A stretch of 64,000 bases of DNA. It comes from Methylomicrobium lacus_A. Lineage in GTDB: Bacteria > Pseudomonadota > Gammaproteobacteria > Methylococcales > Methylomonadaceae. Below are positions 36,800 to 44,921 of this stretch, piece after piece; the first letter of the stretch is position 1; every line of letters starts with the position of its first letter. The position numbers and the translations under genes are program-made. The notes beneath the pieces are model-generated. The model did no database searches. It worked only from the letters and a program-made list of their open reading frames with translations, and was not told the origin of the DNA. The stretch lies in the NCBI RefSeq assembly GCF_041897535.1, contig NZ_CP169217.1, forward strand, positions 1,426,001-1,490,000, in the 5' to 3' direction.

Positions 36800-37237
36800 T
36801 CAAGGCAGCCGGATGGTGCATGTTGAACCGCCTCGCCCCCGCACCAAGTTATCGCGAATAACGGCCTTCGAGGTCGTCTTTCTTTCGTTTTGCCAGCGCC
36901 AATAAAGCATAACGGTCAAGCTTCCACTCACATCGGCCAACCAATCCCAGACGCTTGACGTGCGCCCCGGCAGATAAAGCTGCAACCATTCATGCGCCAT
37001 GCCAAGAATGGCCATCAAAACCAACAGCCGCCAAAATTTCTGGCGAGTCACCAACCCACACCACAACAACCCGCTCAAAAAACCGTACACGGAAGCATGC
37101 ACCAGTTTATCCCATGGCGCTGCGACGCGATGCGCCGTTACGCCTTGCAATTCCGCCATGAATAAAATCGCCATTAGGCAAAGCGCGAAACTCAAGCTGA
37201 ACATGCGCGAACAGGTAAATTTCTTATACGTAGTCAT
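36800..37237 (-). CDS. VanZ-like membrane protein
   Basis: About 145 residues from MTTYKKFTCSRMF; an ATG 12 codons earlier lies within a repeat element and is less likely. Four hydrophobic helices and the VanZ-like signature WDKLVHASVYGFLSGLLW, then ILGMAHEWLQLYLPGRTSSV and DWLADVSGSLTVMLYW. VanZ-like proteins are often found near exopolysaccharide genes; function unknown. It is bracketed by two family A repeats in the same orientation. Confidence 0.85.
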   Translation of the reverse strand: MTTYKKFTCSRMFSLSFALCLMAILFMAELQGVTAHRVAAPWDKLVHASVYGFLSGLLWCGLVTRQKFWRLLVLMAILGMAHEWLQLYLPGRTSSVWDWLADVSGSLTVMLYWRWQNERKTTSKAVIRDNLVRGRGGSTCTIRLP

Positions 37238-37257
37238 ATTGCTTTGCCCAAATATTC

Positions 37258-37316
37258 TCGCCTGCTGGGGCATGCTGCCCCGTCCGCAGAGTTTCCGAAT
37301 ACTTTAGCCCCAAACC
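37258..37316 (-). repeat. Dispersed repeat family A, half copy (inverted)
   Basis: GGGGCATGCTGCCCCG then TCCGCAGAGTTTCCGAATAC and TTTAGCCCCAAACCGG matches the reverse complement of the right half plus spacer of copy 1. Confidence 0.7.
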
Positions 37317-37331
37317 GGTGAAAACTCGTCT

Positions 37332-37392
37332 GTGGGAGCGACGCCCACGCCGCGACTTGAGACTTTAATCGCGACGTGGGCGTCGCTCCCAC
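37332..37392. repeat. REP-like palindrome
   Basis: Perfect 18-bp inverted repeat GTGGGAGCGACGCCCACG (37332-37349) / CGTGGGCGTCGCTCCCAC (37375-37392) with a 25-bp centre. Only one copy in the window; it lies 46 bp after the galE stop. Confidence 0.8.
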
Positions 37393-37437
37393 CACTTGCC
37401 TATTGATTTTCACGATAAAAAAGCAATCGGTTCGGAT

Positions 37438-38463
37438 TTATCTATAGCCATCGGGATTATTAGCCTGCCAGCGCCAATGATCTTCACACATGGTTTCGAT
37501 TCCGCGCTCGGCCTTCCAACCCAATAATTCCGCGGCCAATGTGGGATCGGAATAAAAGGCATCCACATCGCCCGGACGACGCGGCCCGATCACATAGGGA
37601 ATCGTCCGGCCGCTCGCTTTCTCGAAAGCCTTGACGACATCGAGCACGCTGTATCCTCTGCCCGTGCCGAGGTTGACCGTAAAACACTGCGGCTCAGCAA
37701 GACGCTCCAGCGCCCGCAAGTGACCCACGGCAAGGTCGACCACATGAATGTAGTCACGGACTCCGGTGCCGTCAGGGGTAGGATAATCCCCGCCCCAGAC
37801 ATTCAATTTCTCCCGCCTTCCCACGGCGACCTGCGCGACAAACGGCATCAGATTATTCGGTATCCCCTGAGGGTCTTCGCCAATCAACCCGCTTGCGTGA
37901 GCCCCCACCGGGTTGAAATAGCGCAGGATGCCAATACCCCAAGAAGCATCCGAGCGATAAAGATCGCGCAGCATCTCTTCTATCACCAGTTTCGTTTGGC
38001 CATAGGGGTTGGTGGTGGAAAGCGGATGCTTTTCCGTAAAAGGCAGGAATTGCGGTTCGCCGTACACCGTAGCCGAAGAGCTAAAGACGATGTTTTTTAC
38101 GCCGGTTTGTTGCATGGCCTGTAAAAGGCAAAGCGTGCCCGCCACGTTATTGTCATAATAGTGAAGCGGCTTTTCGACCGACTCACCCACGGCTTTCAGA
38201 CCCGCAAAGTGAATTACGGCCTGACAAGCATGCTCCTCGATACAGGCCGTTAGTGCGCTTTTATCGCGGATATCGGCTTGGCAGGTAATGACGGATTTAC
38301 CGGTAATTTGCTCGACGCGACGCAGGGATTCCGGATGGCTATTAGAAAAATTATCGAACACCACCACTTTATAACCCGCATCGAGCAGTTCAACGCAGGT
38401 ATGCGATCCGATATAACCCGCGCCGCCGGTGACCAGAATGGTATTGATATGTGTTGTCATCAT
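37438..38463 (-). CDS. galE: UDP-glucose 4-epimerase
   Basis: 341 residues. NAD-binding VTGGAGYIGSHTCVELLDAG, catalytic Ser-Ser-Ala-Thr (FSSSATVYGEPQ) and YxxxK in TNPYGQTKLVIEEM, then ILRYFNPVGAH and DYIHVVDLAVGHL. It interconverts UDP-Glc and UDP-Gal (or the N-acetyl forms). Last gene of the polysaccharide region, separated by about 260 bp from rfbD. Confidence 0.95.
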   Translation of the reverse strand: MMTTHINTILVTGGAGYIGSHTCVELLDAGYKVVVFDNFSNSHPESLRRVEQITGKSVITCQADIRDKSALTACIEEHACQAVIHFAGLKAVGESVEKPLHYYDNNVAGTLCLLQAMQQTGVKNIVFSSSATVYGEPQFLPFTEKHPLSTTNPYGQTKLVIEEMLRDLYRSDASWGIGILRYFNPVGAHASGLIGEDPQGIPNNLMPFVAQVAVGRREKLNVWGGDYPTPDGTGVRDYIHVVDLAVGHLRALERLAEPQCFTVNLGTGRGYSVLDVVKAFEKASGRTIPYVIGPRRPGDVDAFYSDPTLAAELLGWKAERGIETMCEDHWRWQANNPDGYR

Positions 38464-38720
38464 TCGAACATTTATTTGAGTAAATTGCTAAATTCAGCGC
38501 TTAGACCTAAGCTCCACGGCCATTAAGTTAAGGATTGCCGGTTTCTTCTCCCGCCGCACCCACAGGGCATAAAGGAGAAGGCTAGGATGACAGACTGCAA
38601 GGATGCGGGAGGTAGAGCAATGCAGGAGCTATTGCCGAGAGGATAAAATAAAGTATTTTCCTTATTTCATTCCCCTCACCCCGACCCTCTCCCGGTGGGA
38701 GAGGGAGTTTTGCCCTTAAC
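38464..38720. repeat. Gap with a palindrome and short duplicated rfbD end
   Basis: CCCTCTCCC-ggt-GGGAGAGGG (38685-38705) is a perfect palindrome of the common CACCCCGACCCTCTCC type. A 13-bp AGACCTAAGCTCC from the end of rfbD (about 38727-38739) recurs at about 38503-38515 beside a CCATTAAGTTAAG that is inverted near 38720, a sign of local rearrangement. No gene seen. Confidence 0.5.
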
Positions 38721-39644
38721 TTAATGGCAGTCAGACCTAAGCTCCTCCAAAACCATCGATAAACTCTGCTGCCAGCAAGGCAGCTGGATGCCGAAGGTGT
38801 CGAAAAGTTTGGCATTGGACATCACGGAATACATCGGGCGAGCGGCCGGGGTAGGATATTCGGCCGTGTTAATCGGCTTGATAACGGGCGGCTTATCCCG
38901 GCCGGCCAGCAAACCGCAAGCCACCGCTTCGTTAACAAATCCGTACCAGGTCGTCTGCTCCTGAGCGGTCAGGTGATAGGTGCCGCTTAGCCTGGCCGGC
39001 AAATCGGCACTGCCACCTGGAACATAAAGCTGTGCCAGCATCTGGGCCGTACATTCGGCTATCGCCCGGCTCCAGGTCGGCGCCCCGGTTTGATCATTCA
39101 CGACGCCGAGTTCGTCACGCTCCCTTCCTAACCGCTGCATGGTCAGCAAGAAATTCTTTCCGCGCGCCCCGTAGACCCAGCTCGTCCGCAAAATCAGATG
39201 ATTTGCTCCAGCGTTGCGTATCGCCTGCTCTCCCGCCAGTTTGCTTGCGCCGTAGACATTGATCGGATTGGGCTGGTCATCCTCAACGTAGGGTTCGCGC
39301 TTGCTGCCGTCGAAGACGTAATCGGTCGAGTAATGCACCAGCAATGCCCCCAAACGCCTTGCCTCCTCGGCAAGAACACCGGGGGCTATCGCATTCACCG
39401 CCATCGCCAAATCGGCTTCCGACTCGGCCTTGTCCACCGCCGTATAAGCGGCAGGATTGACGATGATGTCGGGCTTCAACTGACGGATGAAACCACGTAT
39501 CGCATCCGCATAGGCCAAATCCAGCTCATTGGAACCAACGGCTGTCACCTGCCCCAGCGTGGACAAACTGCGCCGTAACTCCCATCCCACCTGGCCCGAC
39601 TTGCCGGTGACCAGAATTTTCCTGATGCCGCCCTTTACCTTCAC
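38721..39644 (-). CDS. rfbD: dTDP-4-dehydrorhamnose reductase
   Basis: 307 residues, GTG start overlapping the rfbC stop by 4 bp. NADP-binding ILVTGKSGQVGWELRRSL, then PDIIVNPAAYTAVDKAESE, STDYVFDGSKREPY, YxxxK in VYGASKLAGEQAI and ILRTSWVYGARGKNF. Completes dTDP-L-rhamnose from the 4-keto intermediate. Confidence 0.95.
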   Translation of the reverse strand: MKVKGGIRKILVTGKSGQVGWELRRSLSTLGQVTAVGSNELDLAYADAIRGFIRQLKPDIIVNPAAYTAVDKAESEADLAMAVNAIAPGVLAEEARRLGALLVHYSTDYVFDGSKREPYVEDDQPNPINVYGASKLAGEQAIRNAGANHLILRTSWVYGARGKNFLLTMQRLGRERDELGVVNDQTGAPTWSRAIAECTAQMLAQLYVPGGSADLPARLSGTYHLTAQEQTTWYGFVNEAVACGLLAGRDKPPVIKPINTAEYPTPAARPMYSVMSNAKLFDTFGIQLPCWQQSLSMVLEELRSDCH

Positions 39645-40189
39645 TCGAAAACCTCGGCATCCTTGAGCAATTGACCTGCCTGGTCTTTGGCCGACAGCAA
39701 TGGCGTTGCACCGTGCAATTGCCAGTCTATCGCCAGTGCCGGGTCATTCCACAAAATCGAACGCTCGTGTTCCGGCGCCCAATAATCCGTGGTTTTATAA
39801 AGGACCTCAGCGGTTTCGCTGAGCACCACGAAGCCATGCGCAAAGCCGGGCGGTATCCACATCATGCGCTTGTTCTCCGCGCTTAAAATGACACCGAACC
39901 ACTTCCCGAAAGTCGGCGAAGGTTTGCGAATATCCACCGTCACATCCAGCACCTCGCCCACCACCGCGCGCACCAGCTTGCCTTGTGGCTGCCGTATCTG
40001 GTAATGCAGCCCGCGCAATACATGGCGCGCGGATTTCGAGTGATTGTCCTGCACGAATGTAAGATCGACGCCCGTCAACTCGGAGAAACGTCTGGCATTG
40101 AAGCTCTCGAAAAAAAATCCGCGCTCATCGCCAAAGATTTTGGGCTCCACGATCAGCAAATCGGGGATGTCCGTCGGTACGATGTTCAT
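39641..40189 (-). CDS. rfbC: dTDP-4-dehydrorhamnose 3,5-epimerase
   Basis: 182 residues. Cupin-type epimerase: IVEPKIFGDERGFFFESFN, VQDNHSKSARHVLRGLHYQ (catalytic His), QGKLVRAVVGEVLDV, DVRKPSPTFGKW-like segment, and WIPPGFAHGFVVLSE, YKTTDYW. Its first codons are duplicated 288 bp upstream (40464-40475) as part of a rearranged segment. Confidence 0.95.
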   Translation of the reverse strand: MNIVPTDIPDLLIVEPKIFGDERGFFFESFNARRFSELTGVDLTFVQDNHSKSARHVLRGLHYQIRQPQGKLVRAVVGEVLDVTVDIRKPSPTFGKWFGVILSAENKRMMWIPPGFAHGFVVLSETAEVLYKTTDYWAPEHERSILWNDPALAIDWQLHGATPLLSAKDQAGQLLKDAEVFE

Positions 40190-40748
40190 AATCAGCCTCT
40201 TTCCGTCAACACGCGTTGCAAATATTGCCCATAGCCGTTCTTGGACAGCGGCGCGACCAATTCTTTCAACTGCTCGGCAGAAATATAACCTCTGGAAAAA
40301 GCGATTTCCTCCAGGCTGGCGATCTTCAACCCTTGCCGTTTTGCCAGGGTTTCAATAAACAGCGAGGCATCCAGCAAAGATTCATGTGTGCCGGTGTTCA
40401 ACCAGGCATAGCCACGTCTCATCACCTGCACGTCCAAATTACCCTGTTCCAGATAAATTCGTTGGTACGATGTTCATAATCAGCCTCTTTCCGTCAACAG
40501 ACGTTGCAGATATTGCCCGTAGCCATTCTTGGCCAAAGGCACGATCAATTCTTTCAACTGCTCGGCAGAAATATAACCTCTGGAAAAAGCGATTTCCTCC
40601 AGGCAGGCGATCTTCAATCCTTGGCGTTTTTCCAGGGTTTCAATAAACAGCGAAGCATCCAACAAAGACTCATGCGTGCCGGTGTCCAACCACGCATAGC
40701 CACGTCTCATCACCTGCACGTCCAGATTACCCTGTTCCAGATAAATCT
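40176..40748. repeat. Diverged direct repeat, period 288 bp
   Basis: 40176-40460 and 40464-40748 align without gaps I can see and share most bases. Each unit holds the rfbC start codon region plus the last about 81 codons of rfbA. Scattered silent and coding differences (for example Asn/Asp, Ala/Glu and Ser/Cys changes) show the two units are diverged, not a fresh duplication. Confidence 0.85.
40192..40460 (-). pseudogene. Truncated second copy of rfbA (C-terminal end)
   Basis: About 85 residues equal to the last part of RfbA: VQVMRRGYAWLNTGTHESLL, then ASLFIETLAKRQGLKIASLE, RGYISAEQLKELVAPLS, ending ERG. Upstream in this frame the sequence switches at about 40460 into the rfbC start region with a TGA, so there is no N-terminal half. 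It differs from the complete RfbA next to it at several residues. No nucleotide-binding region, so no activity. Confidence 0.9.
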
Positions 40749-41352
40749 GATTGACCGTGGTGATCTCAAGCTCGCCGCGAGCCGAAGGCTTGATCGATTT
40801 GGCGATATCTACCACCTTGTTATCGTAAAAATACAGTCCCGTTACCGCATAGTTGGACTTAGGATGAACAGGCTTCTCTTCCAGGCTCACCGCTTTACCT
40901 TGTTCATCGAACTCAACCACGCCATAGCGTTCCGGATCTTGTACATGATAGGCGAACACGGTACCGCCCTCTTGCTTGGTTGCGGCGGCATGCAGCAGCG
41001 CCTCCATCCCATGCCCATAAAAAATATTATCGCCCAACACCAGGGCGCAGGGATCATCTCCGATGAACTCCTCGCCAATAATGAATGACTGCGCGAGCCC
41101 GTCCGGCGAAGGCTGCACCGCGTAACTCAATTCGATACCCCACTGTTTACCGTCGCCCAACAGTTGCTCAAAGCGCGGCGTGTCCTGCGGTGTAGAGATA
41201 ACCAAAATCTCACGTATCCCAGCCAGCATAAAAATGGACAGCGGGTAATAAATCATCGGCTTGTCATACACCGGCAGCAGCTGCTTCGAAACCGCCTGAG
41301 TCACAGGATAAAGCCGCGTCCCCGAACCTCCCGCCAAAATAATGCCTTTCAT
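40480..41352 (-). CDS. rfbA: Glucose-1-phosphate thymidylyltransferase
   Basis: 290 residues from MKGIILAGGSGTRLYPVTQA; the ATG overlaps the rfbB stop (ATGA), and longer starts lie inside rfbB. Signature GGSGTRLYPVT, KQLLPVYDKPMIYYPL, LVLGDNIFYGHG, VEFDEQGKAVSLEEKP. It makes dTDP-glucose, the precursor of dTDP-rhamnose and, via RfbB, of dTDP-4-amino sugars. Confidence 0.96.
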   Translation of the reverse strand: MKGIILAGGSGTRLYPVTQAVSKQLLPVYDKPMIYYPLSIFMLAGIREILVISTPQDTPRFEQLLGDGKQWGIELSYAVQPSPDGLAQSFIIGEEFIGDDPCALVLGDNIFYGHGMEALLHAAATKQEGGTVFAYHVQDPERYGVVEFDEQGKAVSLEEKPVHPKSNYAVTGLYFYDNKVVDIAKSIKPSARGELEITTVNQIYLEQGNLDVQVMRRGYAWLDTGTHESLLDASLFIETLEKRQGLKIACLEEIAFSRGYISAEQLKELIVPLAKNGYGQYLQRLLTERG

Positions 41353-42416
41353 GCCATACTCCTGTTCGCGTAATTCTTTTGCACCCAGTTTTGATACTCG
41401 CCGCTGGTCACGTTTTGCACCCAATCGGTGTTCTGCAAATACCATTCGACGGTCTTGCGCAGGCCGGACTCGAAGGTCTCTTGCGGTTTCCAGCCCAGAT
41501 CTTGCGCAATCTTGGTCGCATCGATCGCGTAACGGCGATCGTGCCCCGGACGATCCTGCACGAAGGTAATCAGCTGGCTGTGCGGCGCGCCTTGCGGGTG
41601 CAGTTCATCCAGAATGGCGCAGATCGATTGCACCACCTCCAGATTGGTCTTCTCGTTCCAACCACCGATGTTATAGGTTTCGCCCGGCTCGCCGCGTTCC
41701 AATACTAGACGCAAGGCACGCGCATGGTCGTCTACGTAGAGCCAATCGCGGATGTTGTCTCCCTTGCCGTAGATCGGCAAAGATTTGCCATTGACCGCAT
41801 TCAAGATCACCAGCGGGATCAGCTTTTCCGGAAAATGGTACGGCCCGTAGTTATTCGAGCAATTGGTGGTGACGACCGGCAGGCCATAGGTATGATGCCA
41901 GGCGCGCACAAGATGGTCGGAAGAGGCCTTGCTGGCGGAATACGGGGAGTTGGGCTCATATGCCGTCTCCTCGGTAAAGAAGCCGTTCTCGCCCAAACTG
42001 CCGTACACCTCATCGGTGGAGATGTGGTGGAAGCGGAATGCAGCCTTGCGCTCAGCGTCCAAACCGCGCCAGTATTCGCGCGCAGCCTCCAGCAAGGTAT
42101 AGGTGCCGACGATGTTGGTCTGGATGAAGTCGGCAGGACCGGAAATGGAGCGGTCCACATGCGATTCCGCCGCCAAGTGCATCACGGCAGACGGTTGATG
42201 CTCGCGGAACACCCGAGCGACTTCGGCCGCATCGCAGATGTCCACCTGCTCGAAGCGGTAACGCGGATTATCCGACACCGAAGCGAGCGATTGCAGATTG
42301 CCCGCGTAGGTCAGCTTGTCGACATTGACTATGTGGCAATCGGTATCGGCGATGAATTGACGAACGACGGCGGAGCCGATAAAGCCGGCGCCACCGGTGA
42401 TAAGAATAGTTTTCAT
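41349..42416 (-). CDS. rfbB: dTDP-glucose 4,6-dehydratase
   Basis: 355 residues. ILITGGAGFIGSAVVRQF, VMHLAAESHVDRSI, the catalytic HISTDEVYGSLGE with TxE-type residues, YxxxK in PYSASKASSDHLV, TNCSNNYGPYHFPEKLIP and YNIGGWNEKTNLE. The product, dTDP-4-keto-6-deoxyglucose, feeds RfbC/D and the WecE-like aminotransferase at 57.4 kb. Confidence 0.96.
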   Translation of the reverse strand: MKTILITGGAGFIGSAVVRQFIADTDCHIVNVDKLTYAGNLQSLASVSDNPRYRFEQVDICDAAEVARVFREHQPSAVMHLAAESHVDRSISGPADFIQTNIVGTYTLLEAAREYWRGLDAERKAAFRFHHISTDEVYGSLGENGFFTEETAYEPNSPYSASKASSDHLVRAWHHTYGLPVVTTNCSNNYGPYHFPEKLIPLVILNAVNGKSLPIYGKGDNIRDWLYVDDHARALRLVLERGEPGETYNIGGWNEKTNLEVVQSICAILDELHPQGAPHSQLITFVQDRPGHDRRYAIDATKIAQDLGWKPQETFESGLRKTVEWYLQNTDWVQNVTSGEYQNWVQKNYANRSMA

Positions 42417-42458
42417 CTAATAAACTCTCACGTTATTAATATGTAATCGTTTAGCCCC

Positions 42459-42560
42459 TCAAGCGGGATGGAATTTGCAATCCCGCCCCCACAGTTCTTG
42501 GGCTGCCGATAACCTAAAGTTTGGAAACTTTGTGGACGGGGCAACATGCGCCGTCCGGCA
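42459..42560 (+). repeat. Dispersed repeat family A, full copy 3
   Basis: CAAGCGGGATGGAATTTGCA then the palindrome partner, CTTGGGCTGCCGATAACC, TAAAGTTTGGAAAC and GGACGGGGCAACATGCGCCG, collinear with copy 1. It separates rfbB from the upstream glycosyltransferase gene. Confidence 0.8.
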
Positions 42561-42627
42561 AAGTTAAAAACGAAAAGAATCCTGAACTGCTATTGGCAGC
42601 CCCAAGCAAACGAAGTTTTTTAACATT

Positions 42628-43752
42628 TTAAGCATCAGAGCAAATGGTCTTAAAAACATCTATTGTTTGTCTAGCTATCCCCTGCCAGTTATAGCGCTTG
42701 TCTACAAACGTTCTAGCAGCATTTTTATCGTATGCCGCCCAATCATTATCAATAAAAAATTGCAATTGATTTGACAATGCATCAGCATCACCGAGCGGAA
42801 AATAATGTTTTTTCTCAAGACCAATTTCTAAATTAGCAGGTATATCACTGGCAACCACCGGCAACCCATAACTTAACGCTTCCAGCATGGCAATGGGCAG
42901 ACCCTCATGGGAGGAAGGCAAAACGAATAATCCAGCATGCCCATACAACTCTTGCAAAGCTTTGCCCGACTGAAAGCCGGTAAATATAGCATTTGGAGTT
43001 TTGTTGATCTTTAACAACAAAGCTTGCATATAACTATCCGGATGGTCACTTCCTCCAACAAAAACTAGTTTCCATTCTCCAGGCTGAAGTTTTGTAAAAG
43101 CCTCTATTAGATCGAAATGCCGTTTTTCGGGGACGAGCCGGCTAACCATCAAAATATATCGTCCGGGGTGCAGTCCGAACTTTTCTAACGTCTCAGTCGA
43201 ATTCGGCAATTGTGGCAGCACCACTCCATTAGGAATCAGTACAGATTTCTTTCGATGCTTTGAATGAACAATGTCTGCGATAACTTTGGATATGACAATA
43301 CGTTCATTTGAATAACGCATTCCCCAGCGCTCACCCACTTGCAACACAACGCGAGCAAACCTGCCCCATTTTTCCCGATCATAATCAGGACCGTGGTGAG
43401 TCACGACTACCCGCAAGCCAAGCAGTCTTGCCAGTGGCGTCATAACAGCTGGTCCGATAGCTTGAATATGGAGAATATCAGGCCGTTTGATAGCTGCATA
43501 TAACACCCCTAAAAAGCTATGAATAATAGCCTCCAGCCGTTTAGACTTTGGGGCCCACAACGGTATAAATTTAACCCCCTTCCATATCGGTCCGACTTCA
43601 GCAGGCTGATAAGGAGCGCGCACCAGCACCGTTACATCACATCCAGCATCAACCAACAGTGGGCATAGACGTTCAGCATGCGTTTCGACCCCCCCCTGAA
43701 CGCCAGGAAATCCGCGCAAGCCGAGCATCATGATTTTTAACGGACGCGCCAT
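42628..43752 (-). CDS. GT4 family glycosyltransferase
   Basis: 374 residues, GT-B fold. N-terminus MLGLRGFPGVQGGVETHAER, acceptor-domain HIQAIGPAVMTPLARLLG, and in the donor domain PGRYILMVSRLVPEKRHFDL, then FVLPSSHEGLPIAMLEALSY with the E-x7-E signature, and PVVASDIPANLEI. It transfers a nucleotide-activated sugar in building the repeat unit; donor unknown. Fourteen bases after the radical SAM gene. Confidence 0.9.
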   Translation of the reverse strand: MARPLKIMMLGLRGFPGVQGGVETHAERLCPLLVDAGCDVTVLVRAPYQPAEVGPIWKGVKFIPLWAPKSKRLEAIIHSFLGVLYAAIKRPDILHIQAIGPAVMTPLARLLGLRVVVTHHGPDYDREKWGRFARVVLQVGERWGMRYSNERIVISKVIADIVHSKHRKKSVLIPNGVVLPQLPNSTETLEKFGLHPGRYILMVSRLVPEKRHFDLIEAFTKLQPGEWKLVFVGGSDHPDSYMQALLLKINKTPNAIFTGFQSGKALQELYGHAGLFVLPSSHEGLPIAMLEALSYGLPVVASDIPANLEIGLEKKHYFPLGDADALSNQLQFFIDNDWAAYDKNAARTFVDKRYNWQGIARQTIDVFKTICSDA

Positions 43753-43765
43753 ATCAAGAATCCTT

Positions 43766-44920
43766 TCAATCAGCTCGCAGCATATCCGCTAACTCTTCTT
43801 CTGACAAAATGACTTCTGGCTCACGTCGTTTGAAAGTAACCACTTGCTCAGTCACTGTGCCGCCGCGTAAATCACCTTGTAGCGGATCTTGTCCGACATC
43901 GTAGTGTGGAACGTAATCGACACAAATAGGCTTTCCAAGTAATGACTTAACTTTATTTTTAGCTACCCACTTTGTTGGATGCTGAATATATTTTTTCATT
44001 ACCGGTGCCGCAGTACCAACCATCCAACAATTTTTTGGACAGGTACGAACCAAGCCACGCACCTTCTCGGCTTGCTCGCTAAACCATAAGTCTTCGAATG
44101 TGGAAAAATCACGAATATTGCCCATTGATTCTTTCCAATAACGTTCTTCCAAGCCATTGCAAGGATAAACATCGCCATAAGGCTCGATAAAGAAATTAGC
44201 AGACCCTGCTTCACAAGGAAGCATTCTTTTGCCACCCCGAATATAGTTTATTAGACCTAAATTAAAAAATGCACGGTACCAACTTTTAGGTGAATTCTCC
44301 TTCAGCAACTCTTCAATCAATTTGTGAAAATTACCAATAACCTCTTCCTGATTAGTAATTTCATTGTCGTCCTTATGAAAGTAATAAGAATTATGGAAAG
44401 CCGCTGTGGCGAACTCCATTCCTAACTCCCGAGATAATTTATACAACGAAAGCATATCTTCAGAATTGTGATTGGAAACGGTACAGCCATACCCAATATC
44501 TTTGATACCCATTTCTTTCAAGGACAGCAATAACCGCAATGCCTTATCGAAAGTACCTTCCCTGCCGCGCAAGTCATCATTTTTTTGAGAAAGTCCTTCG
44601 ATACTGACCCGGATACCAATATTAGGAAATCTCTCTGCCATGCGGATAATACGATCGGTATGCCAACCCGAAGTTGAAATAACGATGCGTTGAGATTTTT
44701 TAAACATAACCTCAACAATATCTTCCAAGTCGCGGCGCACAAATGGCTCGCCACCGGTAATATTTACAAACTTAAAGTTAGGCAGAATTTCTAAATCCTT
44801 AGCAGTAATCTCCCGTTTTTTATCAGTAGGGTTTTCCCATATATCGCACATTTTGCAGCGCATTTGGCAGCGATAAGTGGTGATGATGGAAACATCGGTG
44901 GGCATAGTCTGTTTGGTCAT
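43766..44920 (-). CDS. Radical SAM / SPASM-like protein in the polysaccharide cluster
   Basis: 384 residues. Radical SAM site TTYRCQMRCKMCDIW (Cys18, Cys22, Cys25), glycine-rich VNITGGEPFVRRDL, and a C-terminal auxiliary-cluster region with Cys in MLPCEAGSANFFIEPYGDVYPCN-type order (I read CEAG, YPCNG, RTCPKNCW). Such enzymes inside glycan loci may modify a sugar, a lipid carrier or a small peptide. It is flanked on both sides by GT4 genes with gaps of 2 and 14 bp, so it belongs to the operon. The function is unknown. Confidence 0.85.
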   Translation of the reverse strand: MTKQTMPTDVSIITTYRCQMRCKMCDIWENPTDKKREITAKDLEILPNFKFVNITGGEPFVRRDLEDIVEVMFKKSQRIVISTSGWHTDRIIRMAERFPNIGIRVSIEGLSQKNDDLRGREGTFDKALRLLLSLKEMGIKDIGYGCTVSNHNSEDMLSLYKLSRELGMEFATAAFHNSYYFHKDDNEITNQEEVIGNFHKLIEELLKENSPKSWYRAFFNLGLINYIRGGKRMLPCEAGSANFFIEPYGDVYPCNGLEERYWKESMGNIRDFSTFEDLWFSEQAEKVRGLVRTCPKNCWMVGTAAPVMKKYIQHPTKWVAKNKVKSLLGKPICVDYVPHYDVGQDPLQGDLRGGTVTEQVVTFKRREPEVILSEEELADMLRAD

Positions 44921-44921
44921 T

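Noticed and set aside
40192..40437. 81-codon frame as a stand-alone small gene
   Set aside because: It is the C-terminal end of rfbA without start signal or nucleotide-binding half; treated as a pseudogene.
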